20,901 nt of DNA. Source: Coemansia sp. RSA 922. Its lineage: Eukaryota > Kickxellomycota > Kickxellomycetes > Kickxellales > Kickxellaceae. Position 1 is the stretch's first letter, and each line of letters opens with the position of its first letter. The DNA is taken from the NCBI GenBank assembly GCA_027577415.1, contig JANBQS010000329.1:1-20901 (forward strand), in the 5' to 3' direction. Made by a program: the position numbers and the translations under genes. The notes under the pieces are model-generated. The model was not told where the DNA came from and did no database searches. It was given only the letters and a program-made list of their open reading frames with translations. Shown piece by piece: positions 8,301 to 16,316 of the stretch.

Positions 8301-8928
8301 ACTTTTGAAGAGGACGTTCATGAGTGGTCATATTTTTATGCCGGCTATGATCGATACCGCCCTGTGTCAGTGCTATTTTAGTTCGCATATTCTCGACGTA
8401 CTACGCCATTTGACTTTCAGCCATGCTCCCAGCGACAATGTAGCATCTACAGTGGCAACGCCCAAAGCCGAAGAAGAGGAGGGTATTCGCTCGTTCAAAC
8501 CTGGTAAACTCAGTCTGCTCTACGTGCCAGATAGGTTTATTGGCAAGAGGTACGATACTCTGGTGCTGACGCTGATGAAGCAGCATGCATCGGTGCCCAT
8601 GGGCCTGTATCGTATAGTCAATCATGAGGGCCAGGCGTTTGCTAGCGTTATGTGCAACCCACTGCCATCCATATCGCTTGTGCATTCAGACTCGGTGTAT
8701 GTGCTGGGTCCCGATATTCCGGGGTGGAGGCATGTTTCGGAGGGACTGAGAGCGCTCAAGATCGCACCACAGACAGCATTCAACTCGGAGTCTGTTTCAC
8801 CCACGTCGTCCGCTGCCACGGGGAAAAGCGACCAGGGCACCGGCCAATCTAGGCACACAGTGTATTCGCACAACACTGTGCCCAGCTCACTCGATGCCGA
8901 CGCGGACGTTAGCGACATGGACACCTAA
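5384..8928 (+). CDS. BK (Slo1)-like channel with RCK1/RCK2 gating ring, atypical filter, 1033 aa
   Basis: Six exons: 5384-5536, 5609-5854, 5947-6199, 6326-6692, 6770-7185, 7262-8928. The introns are 72-126 nt, with GTAAGT or GTAAGA donors and TAG or CAG acceptors. Splicing restores one frame of 1034 codons. S1-S3 fall at about 33-53, 72-92 and 100-120. S4 carries Arg/His near 138-150 (ARFLRLHYALNR). S5, pore and S6 span about 176-255. RCK1 starts near 273 (RHALVCGNIELESIRQFL, HNDEPSMEMKALL) and RCK2 near 685 (NHIVICDASDLFPRNVELL, VVRGTPLAQGDLRR, AAILANMNI). In animals this family forms calcium- and voltage-gated potassium channels, with RCK domains forming a cytoplasmic gating ring. Here the filter, TVGYGD in BK, reads ALGQDG (within SALGQDG, 219-225), and the calcium-bowl acidic run is absent (805-825). 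Ion selectivity and calcium gating are therefore doubtful. The tail from about 966 is Ser/Thr-rich. It is convergent with CDC7. Confidence 0.88.
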
Positions 8929-8963
8929 ATATCTAGCACTTGTATCATCCGTTTTATATTTCT

Positions 8964-10724
8964 TTATATCGTTCTTTGAGCTACAAACGCATGCTCCAAA
9001 GCTTGCTCTGCAGTGATTCTAGTTCCAGGATCGAGTGTCAACAGGCTCCGCAAGAGATCAAAGACCTCCAGTGGGAGATTGTCATATCCTTCGGCGTTAT
9101 AGGCCTTAGCCAAGCTTTCAAACTTGATGCCACGGTCTTTCACAGTTGGAATATTCGTGAGGAACGAGCGACCCAATGCCACAGCTGCCCGCTCCATTTC
9201 CAGGCGACCATAAAGCACGGCGATTTCCAACAGAGCCTCAGTGTCGTCAGTCGATTGGAAAAAGGGGAACCGACGCGTCAAAAAGCACAGCAAAATGACA
9301 CCAACCGACCAAATATCTATAGCCACTGACTGCTCAGGAATCTTTAGCAACACCTCGGGTGCTCTGAAGCCACGCGTACCAGCACGGTTAGCACGCAATC
9401 CAGGCCGAGTGTCTTTGCGCGGGATACCAGGGCGACCCTTTTGGTCAAAGCTGCGGAATAGACGCATAGCCGTAGACAAGTCCATCTGCAATGCATGCCG
9501 CGACCTATACTTGACTGCCTCCTGGTCACCCTCGCGCTCAGCCAGACCAAAGTCTACCAATACCCCGTGGCGCCTACGAACGTCATAGAGAAAGTTCGAG
9601 GGCTTGATATCCCGATGCATAATACCCTTCGAATGAGCATAGGCGAGTGCGCTGAACAGGGAGGCAAAGTACCAGCGCATCTCCTCGACCGGCAAGTCCA
9701 AGTAAAAGCGTCGGAAATCGTCGTTAGGAAAATATGGCAGTACCACTACCACTTGGTCTTCTTTCCGCATGGCTGTCACCAGGGGCGCTATAAACCGGCT
9801 GTCCTTGAGGTCATTCAGTATGCTGATCTCGTTGGCTATACGCGTGGGAGAACTGGTCACGTAAATCTTTTTGATTGCCACTACGCGTGCCCGTCGCGCC
9901 GTGTCCTTGCGCCGCCGAGCGCGTGGCTTGGCATTGTCGGAAGTAACCTCGTCGTCGTCGGAAGACGCGTTGAAAATCATCGTCCAGCTGGAGTTGTCGT
10001 ACCGCTCATGCTGCAAGTCAACCGCCTTGTATACAGTGCTAAAGGTGCCTTGTCCAATCTTGCCCAATAGCTGATAGTGGTCGGCTAACCCCGGAATAAG
10101 ACTCTCGAGCTCTGCTATTTCCTCTAATGTGCTTTCCGCGTCAACGTCCAGTAGGTCGGCGTTGTCATCTTCAGCATCGTCGCTCTCATCTGTGTGGTCG
10201 TCGGCAAGGCTTTCTCTCTCCTCCTCCTCCCCTTCCTCCTCTGGGTTGGTCTCATTGTCATCGACAGGCAGATTGTCGTATCCGCTATCTGCTTCATTGT
10301 GCTCATAGTCGTCGTCAACAGCACTCTCGCTAAGAAACACCCCATTAGGTCCTTGACTATGAATGCGCAAGTCGTCTACATCATCAGCACACGCGTCGCC
10401 AGCGTCCTGACGCGCTTCATCGAATCCGCATTCATACACGTCGCTGACAGCCTGGCTCGCCATATCGGTAGTCGGCTGGTGTAAAATTGAAGACTCGGCA
10501 GCTATTGCCTGACTATCCACCTGCTCAGTACTAAGCATAGTTAGTCCAACTACAGGCACGGCGGTGCATGCAAGTGGCCGTGGTCGTTTGGGTGCAGGAA
10601 GGACGATTGGGATTCCAAGTGAATTATAAAGTATTTTAGGCGCATTGTCCACAGCTGGTAGTGGTGGGGACGCCTCTCGTGCGCGTTTTGCCGCCCGACC
10701 GTATTGTGAAGAAGACGCATGCAT
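8964..10724 (-). CDS. CDC7: Cdc7 kinase, catalytic subunit of DDK, 586 aa
   Basis: Single exon, ATG at 10724-10722. Cdc7 with its partner Dbf4 phosphorylates Mcm2-7 and fires replication origins in the nucleus. Residues 1-210 are a poorly conserved, very acidic leader (E/D runs at about 157-206) with basic NLS-like patches (KRPRPL near 46-51). The kinase domain starts at about 217: Gly loop GKIGQGTFSTVYKA (221-234), lysine in VAIKK (282-286), helix C Glu299 (NEISIL), HRDIKPSN (370-377), DFG (391-393), and FRAPEVLL (453-460). RIANEISIL, FPNDDFRRFYLDLP and HGVLVDFGLAE are Cdc7 signatures. An insert between the Gly loop and the lysine (about 240-280) holds basic RARRRKDTARRAR. The activation-segment insert (396-450) is moderate in size. 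All catalytic residues are intact. Its 3' end faces the channel gene 35 bp away, and an ACGCG palindrome lies upstream. Confidence 0.93.
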   Translation of the reverse strand: MHASSSQYGRAAKRAREASPPLPAVDNAPKILYNSLGIPIVLPAPKRPRPLACTAVPVVGLTMLSTEQVDSQAIAAESSILHQPTTDMASQAVSDVYECGFDEARQDAGDACADDVDDLRIHSQGPNGVFLSESAVDDDYEHNEADSGYDNLPVDDNETNPEEEGEEEERESLADDHTDESDDAEDDNADLLDVDAESTLEEIAELESLIPGLADHYQLLGKIGQGTFSTVYKAVDLQHERYDNSSWTMIFNASSDDDEVTSDNAKPRARRRKDTARRARVVAIKKIYVTSSPTRIANEISILNDLKDSRFIAPLVTAMRKEDQVVVVLPYFPNDDFRRFYLDLPVEEMRWYFASLFSALAYAHSKGIMHRDIKPSNFLYDVRRRHGVLVDFGLAEREGDQEAVKYRSRHALQMDLSTAMRLFRSFDQKGRPGIPRKDTRPGLRANRAGTRGFRAPEVLLKIPEQSVAIDIWSVGVILLCFLTRRFPFFQSTDDTEALLEIAVLYGRLEMERAAVALGRSFLTNIPTVKDRGIKFESLAKAYNAEGYDNLPLEVFDLLRSLLTLDPGTRITAEQALEHAFVAQRTI

Positions 10725-11434
10725 TCTACAAATTTATAGCAACGCCTTAAGGATAATAAAAAAAGTATAGTTCCCCCACTGCTCAAGCCTGTCGCTTGGG
10801 ATAGTATGCCAAATGATATACAAAAAAAAAGGTGTTGGAAGAAGACAAATGCAAGCAAAAAAGTTATTAGTAAAAAAAGTACAAACACAAGAAACGCGCT
10901 GCGCGTTTCGCAAGACACCAAAGTAGCCTGCCTATAAAATTAGATTATGGCCCTACAATTAAGCGATGTGAGGTGATTGATGATCACCGATATTAAAAAA
11001 CATAGATCAAAATATCCGCAAGTAGGATGAACTCCAAATCACTCGGGTGTGATAGCCTCAAACTTGATAGAGTACTGGTTTCTGATACATATGCACTCTG
11101 TTGAGCAGATTAACACTTGGTTGATTCTGACGTCATATGTGATATCAACGGATGCAGTTACCTGTGATGATCATAGTATTTGGATCGCATATAAAAATGC
11201 TTGCCTGCACACGATTTGGAATGGGAATCAAGTGAGTATCTCTTCTTTTTTTAAACATTTATTGACTGTTCACCTGTCACAGCTAAGTAATTATAAACTG
11301 GTACACACTTTTGTTGGAAGAAAAGGTAAGAGGTGGCAGATACAGCATAGAAGAAGAAATACATAGAAATACAAAATAGAGAAGCTTAAATAAAGTAAAT
11401 AGCTGCCTTGAAGGGTTAGATAGCCTGCTGTACT
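10725..11434. other. Intergenic between CDC7 and the CCCH gene
   Basis: It contains the CDC7 promoter (right of 10724) and the 3' flank of the CCCH gene (left of 11435). The notable element is the palindrome at 10891-10909. A plus-strand open frame at 11049-11366 begins only at GTG, has no recognisable content and contains donor-like sites (GTGAGT near 11231, GTAAGA near 11325). On the opposite strand a stretch of about 38 codons across 11040-11165 is also open, without a start. I cannot call a gene in either. Confidence 0.45.
10891..10909. promoter_or_regulatory. 19-bp ACGCG palindrome upstream of CDC7 (MCB/E2F-like)
   Basis: GAAACGCGCTGCGCGTTTC is a perfect inverted repeat (9-bp arms, 1-base centre) 167 bp before the CDC7 ATG. 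Each arm contains ACGCG, the core of the MluI cell-cycle box bound by MBF-type factors, and also resembles E2F half-sites. G1/S regulation of CDC7 is a reasonable inference. Confidence 0.5.
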
Positions 11435-12278
11435 TTATCCGCATTCACAGGTTGAATAAGTCAGACCTGTAGTTGACCAGGCGTGACCATTTGGGCAACT
11501 GCCTGCCATCCAGGCGCGGGCGTAGACCATTGACTGCGTCCTCGGGGCCGCCTGCATTGCCATCTGGCATGGACAAGTATTCGAGCAAGCCGTCAAACCT
11601 TGATCCTGCTGGGGGGGGGGGCTAAAAAGGCTGGTAGCCTCGACGGAGTTTCCAGAGGAACTTAACGAATGCCAACGCGCACTTGGATGCACCTCATATT
11701 CAGAGAGCATCACGTCCCTACTTCCACCGGTCTGTGGCGACCAACCAGGGATACTAGTCGCATTGGAGGAAGGGCTAGTAGAGTTGGTGCTCGCTGGTTT
11801 ACCCCTGTTCTTCGGTGCTAAGGGGCGAATAGTGCAGGTGACATCGTGGCTGAAGTCGCAGTCATAATAGGGGCATCTGTTTCTACTTTCTATGCTCCTG
11901 CACAGCACCGTCCGGTAGTTGGGCGGCTTAGGGCGCTCTCGAAGCTCAGCTGATCCGTGTGTGAATGTGCAGGCGTCACCCTTTGCACACACACCTCTGC
12001 TTTCAAATGACCAGCAGGGCTTTGTCTTCCAGCTGCGAGACGGTGTTGGAAAGACATTTTCCTTATTGGCCGAGCCGGAATCTAGCAAACAAAAAGGAAT
12101 ACACACCTGGCGTAGTTAGAAAAATGGAAAGTAAAAAGGGGAAAGAACTAGACATGAAATAGCTCAAAATAGCATCAGGTGGTGGGTAGACTGTTAAAAA
12201 AAAAATGTGGCTGGCCACATTTCAATTGCGGTGTGCGTTTGTGTACTAACCTGATTTGCGCTGGAAATGAGAAGTCAT
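11435..12278 (-). CDS. Tandem CCCH zinc-finger (TTP/Zfs1-like) mRNA-decay factor, 224 aa as read
   Basis: Two exons: 12278-12251 (MTSHFQRKS plus one base) and 12081-11435. The 169-nt intron has donor GTTAGT, a CTAAC branch site and acceptor TTTGCTAG. Finger 1 is C-x8-C-x5-C-x3-H (lead-in KTKPC) and finger 2 is C-x8-C-x4-C-x3-H (lead-in YRTVLC). The fingers are separated by 18 residues including ELRERPKPP. That linker length and the lead-ins are diagnostic of the tristetraprolin/Zfs1/Cth2 family, which binds AU-rich 3' UTRs and recruits CCR4-NOT deadenylase. The middle is Ser/Pro-rich. After an 11-C tract (coding strand; G tract at 11611-11621) the frame read here encodes an odd Cys-rich tail. 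The alternative frame, ending at TGA 11447-11445, encodes RQLPKWSRL, like the CNOT1-binding motif. The true C-terminus is probably that one, implying a 1-base deletion or slippage. Confidence 0.8.
11611..11621. repeat. G11 homopolymer inside the CCCH gene
   Basis: Eleven consecutive G on the plus strand (C on the coding strand), encoding the Pro run after LFS. Twelve bases (or nine) would put the downstream sequence into the alternative frame that carries the motif-bearing tail. It is prone to sequencing error and polymerase slippage. Confidence 0.9.
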
Positions 12279-12440
12279 TGCTTAAACAAGTATAAGAGGA
12301 CCAACTTCTGTGATGTGACTCGGCTGGTAGGTATAAAATAGAAGTAAATAAGATATGTGCTTCAATATCGCAAGCCGTCGTTGGAAATGTACAAGAAATG
12401 AAAAAGAAAAATGTGGTGCTATGTGCAACTATCCATAAAT

Positions 12441-12459
12441 AGAGAGAGAGAGAGAGAGA
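12441..12459. repeat. (AG)n microsatellite
   Basis: Nine and a half AG units directly after ATAAAT. A simple repeat with no coding role visible. Confidence 0.9.
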
Positions 12460-12464
12460 AACAA

Positions 12465-12764
12465 TTATCGGGTGTTATTAAGAAAAGGAAGATAAGAAAA
12501 AAGGAGTATTTGTCGCAGGGCCAGCTTCAAAAGATAGGTAACCAGGTAAGGAGCCAACAATGCCGGCCACATATCCCAAGCATATTCCTTTGCATGCTCC
12601 CCTTCAAATTGCCCAATGGCAAACTCGCTCTGACCATGCCTTTTCTCTGCTCGATTAAATGCTACAATGACCCGATAGACAACGTGCCCACTAGCGTCCT
12701 TGCCAGTCACCAGACCCCGACCAAACAATTCTCTTGTTTCGTAGAAGGAAGTGGCAGCACACAC
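12465..12764 (-). pseudogene. Unidentified coding-like fragment, no start codon
   Basis: The minus strand is open for about 99 codons but begins at GTG just after a TGA, with no ATG for the first 70 codons. The segment GRGLVTGKDASGHVVYRV followed by FNRAEKRHGQ and KEYAWDMWPALL has the texture of a real globular domain (alternating strands, aromatics, balanced charge). The last 30 codons become hydrophobic and look non-coding. I do not recognise the family. It may be an internal exon of an unresolved or decayed gene. The opposite strand is also open here, so chance cannot be excluded. Confidence 0.25.
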
Positions 12765-13389
12765 TCAATTTTTTTATTTTACAGCCGTGTCCTACATACA
12801 GTGATGACAGCAAGGTAAAACTGATGAAGATAGCATAACCCATCTATTAGTTGAAACTCATAGCTACCACGTAAGAGTTTGTGGCGGAGGAGGGACCAAA
12901 ATAGTCGCATCTTGAAAAAAACGACATGGCTACAAAAGCCACTTCGCCAAAAAAAACAAGCTGTCAGCTGAACTTCTGCGTTATCTTCAGTCACATTTCT
13001 TATCTCTCTAACAATTATCTCCTGTGTTTTATTCTCTGGCTAATAACAATAAAGCCACTGTGTGTATCACATATAAACAGTCCTTTGAAGCACATCAACA
13101 CACTGCACACTTTGTATTTCTCTGGACAATGATCCAGGCAATCTGCTACAAGAGCAACTACGTTATAAGAAGGTTCTAGGTGAGATCACAAATTCAGAAA
13201 TCTATCGCATGGGTTAAAGAGTTGGTCCATATCTAAATAGGCTGCATTTGCACAAGTTACTGTATACCCGACAACATAAGCTTGCTTACACACGTGAATT
13301 GGCAAGGTACTGGTTATCTACTCATTGCTCTCCCTTTTGAACAGCTAGCTTCCAATGCATGACTAAACAATGTTTTATCCTGAAAACCT

Positions 13390-15268
13390 CTAAATTATTT
13401 TATGCAAGGTTTCGAATGAAAAGTGCGGCTCAAAGCGCTCTGAAGAAATATCCTTAAAAAGGCACTCAACCTTGGCCTCCATCTCGACGCGGAGCTCCTT
13501 GGCCTCCTTGAGAGAAACCGGAAAGCTAATCTAGTCCATGATGCCATCCATGACGAGAAGAGGTAAGCTGCGGAACGGCTCAGATGATAGAATGTCCTCC
13601 GTCCACCAATCTTTCTGCTGTGGTGGCACAATCTCAGTTGATGGAATGCGCATACTCGGGTCCACAAAATAGAACGTGAGCATTTTGCAATGGCCAGGCC
13701 TGGTAGCATCGTCCAAAGCAAGCTCTGGCATTTGATACTGGATATTGTTGGGAAACACCATGCACTGTTCGTTGTAGATATCGACGTCACCTAGCTCCTA
13801 TGAAACGTCGTGTGCACCATCCCTGTATTCAATATCCAGGCCATTTGCAAAGCACATAGCATAGTACTCAAAGCTGCCACTTGGGTAATGTTTGGCACAA
13901 AGCGCCTCGCGGAATGTTAGACTGCATGGAGCAATGTTGGCCATGTCGTAAAAGTATACCCCAGTGGCAATGATGCACTCATTGGCCAGCCCCATTACGC
14001 TCCAGTCCTTGCTGCTATAGGAGTGAGCCTCTGGAGTCAGCTCGATGCTAGATAACTTGACAATGGCCTGTAGTCACCGACCACAGAGCCTGTATGGGCT
14101 GATAGGACGCTTGGGGACAACAAATGGCTTAGGCTGTGGATCGACATATGACGCGTCTTCCTTCCAGGCCTGGAGCTCATCAAGGTACTCAAGATATGCC
14201 CAGTGACCGGATTTTGGCTCTGGCTCTGGCCTTTCATACTCGTAGCACTCATATGGGTTAAGTTCCACTCCTGGCTTTCGAGGATGCACCAAGTCTGTGA
14301 CTACCTGCTCGAGCAGTGGAAGGAACTTGGAGAAGATGCTGGCAATGATCAGGTAAAGCGCTGCATGTTTGACAGGGTGCAGGTTGTTGATGTAGGACTC
14401 GATCGTAGCGGCGCCATTGTCATGTACTCTAAACTCAGATGGCAGCCAGCAGAAATTCGGTGAGGTATAGGGGCCATATTGCTCGTCTGTGTCTGACTCC
14501 TCCGAATATGAAGATGAAGAAGAGGATGCACTCTGTTTGCTGGAGGCCGATCCATCCAATCCATTGTCCAAGTCGTAGTCATAAACAGACTCCTCCGAAT
14601 TAGATTATCTTCCCGTGGTAAGGCCGGAAGAAGGTAGCAAGTCGGGCCACTTCCAGAAGCATCACTTAGTATCTCGCACCACCTGCGAAGCAATCTAGGG
14701 CACTCAACCAGTTTATCAGACATGAGTGATGCCTGGGCCGATGAGCTAGACTGGTGGCAGAGCCTCAATTGACAGTAGACCAGCAGGTAAAGCGACGGAT
14801 CAATCAAGTTAAGCACACGAGGCTGACTGTCTGGGTGCCAATCTTTCTGATGATCGGGGACGCTCTCAAGAATGGTTGCATGTTCCCTGAGCTTCTTCAT
14901 AATCTTGGCGTCAATAAGCATATCTGAAACCCACATGCCGTCAGCTGCACTGAGTCTTATATTGCTGCCTGGTGGGATAGAGACTTGTAGTAACGCAGCT
15001 CGTCGAGCACGTAGCAAAACTCAACATCAGTCAGCTCCTTAGCTTTGGCTTCGACGACCCAGCTGAGACAGTTTTCTTTGCTATTGAGCGCCTCTATCCA
15101 GCCAGGCTTTGAGCGGATAGTGCTACTCATCTCGCGCATCTGCCTTTCATAGATAGTGTCCATTAGCTTTTGCGAGCTGTGGTATATGGTGCCATGTGGG
15201 AAGTGGGCTCTGATGCGCTCATCCAAAGTTGGTGGGTGCGTAGGGGCACATGTGCTCTGTTTGCTCAT
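13390..15268 (-). pseudogene. DUF4246-family gene, inactivated
   Basis: The original start is probably the ATG at 15268 (MSKQSTCAP). Three successive reading frames carry an almost complete DUF4246 protein, a fungal family of unknown role with an apparent 2OG-Fe(II) oxygenase-like core. Segment 1 includes PGWIEALNSKENCLSWV and FCYVLDELRYY. Segment 2, from about 14980, includes PPGSNIRLSAADGMWVSD and KDWHPDSQPRVLNL. Segment 3, from about 14605, includes SYINNLHPVKHAALYLI. Both frame changes fit 1-base deletions. Segment 3 is then cut by TGA at 14076-14074, TAG at 13800-13798 and TAG at 13533-13531, with homology continuing through each (LQAIVKLSSIELTPE, ELGDVDIYNE, SLKEAKELR) to a TAG at 13392-13390. 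In the late core, QYQM and PGHCK replace the QHRV and PGxRK I recall for the family. That is about 626 codons in all, near full length. A recent relic, single-copy here. Confidence 0.85.
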
Positions 15269-16316
15269 TGTGTGAAATTCAAAAGTAGAATGAGAAATTA
15301 GAAACTTTGAAAAATGTAAAACCAAGAGAATAAAAGGGTATACATCCCGAAGTGCTCTCTCCTCAAGCGGAGAATGATCTCAATCACTGTGAGATTCGCA
15401 AATCGGAAGTCAGTTATCACAGAGGTCAAACTACTGTGAAACATTTGACTAAGGTTTCAAAGGGCGCTACTGCGTTGTAAATAACCCTCTATCTCTGGCG
15501 TCACACGTTTATGTTAATAGTAGATGGTGCTGGCAGGGAGACTTGAAGTAGCTTAGACATATGCGTTAGAAATGTTAATATATAAATTTAATACACTGAG
15601 GATCCTCTTATTCTATTTCAATTAAAACGCAAAGTAGCTTCAACTAAAGATATGGAGCTCAGGGTGGTATATAAGGCAATGAATTTTAAAGTTGTCAAAG
15701 GAACTGCATGCTTTACCACACACTTTGCACAGAACAGTTTTTGACGTGTTCTCCGAATCCATGTTTCTCATAGTAAAAGAAAGCAAAGTAAATATCGATG
15801 TGCTTGGCTGAAAATAAAAGCTGTTGGTGTCAGAGAGTGGTAAAGATAATTGAGGTGTCAGTAGTCGTTAGCGCATACCTCTATGTCAACTGTGCCTTTC
15901 ATATAAAACAGTTTTAAGAGCAGCGCTTGTGGAAAAAGTGACTAAATAGCGTGGTTTTTTTCCATCGCATCAAATCACACATGTAACTATCATCGTGTGA
16001 GTGCAAACATGGCGATATCAACTGTAGCTGTATATGCCAGTGAAGATAATTATTAACATGATAGGTTAGCTAGAAGCTAGCTAGCAGTGAGTTTCCACCC
16101 TCTGACCCCTTAATCGGCCAGAGCTGTGATCAGTATTGGTCAGGGGTGAGGAGAGAGAGGCGCCGCCTCAAACTTACTAATAGGATTCTTATATTAACAA
16201 ATAGATTTCTGGACCTGACAAGGGCTATACGCACTGCTTTTTAGCATCCAACTAACCAATCATATAAATAAAATAAACAGGTAGAAATATTTTGTATTAT
16301 AAACAACGAGATTCAG
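15269..16316. other. Intergenic, no gene found
   Basis: About 1.05 kb of AT-rich DNA between the DUF4246 relic and the 3' end of the F-box-like gene. It holds a small hairpin, TAGCTAG-AAG-CTAGCTA (16067-16083), and short T runs. I found no ORF with recognisable content and no RNA gene. Confidence 0.5.

Larger units (their letters stand above)
12279..13389. other. Intergenic between the CCCH gene and the DUF4246 relic
   Basis: Mainly AT-rich. Its left end is the CCCH promoter. It contains the (AG)n tract at 12441-12459 and a coding-like minus-strand stretch at 12465-12764 (listed separately). Another short minus-strand frame near 12810-12925 (starting about MSFFSRCDYFGPSS) might belong with it. 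From about 13000 to 13390 I see nothing. Confidence 0.4.

Noticed and set aside
9495..10070. 191-codon plus-strand ORF antisense to CDC7
   Set aside because: It lies wholly within the kinase domain coding sequence on the other strand, lacks recognisable motifs, and is explained by the codon composition of CDC7.
11049..11366. 105-codon plus-strand ORF between CDC7 and the CCCH gene
   Set aside because: Starts at GTG, has no recognisable domain, and the opposite strand is open as well; could not be supported as a gene.
12411..12818. 135-codon plus-strand ORF across the AG repeat
   Set aside because: Begins in low-complexity sequence, encodes a basic Glu/Lys/Arg repeat from the AG tract, and lacks domain-like sequence.
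13531..14076. Stop-codon reassignment or read-through in the DUF4246 gene
   Set aside because: TAA, TAG and TGA all end intact genes or exons elsewhere in the window, and two frameshifts also affect this locus, so ordinary decay is simpler.
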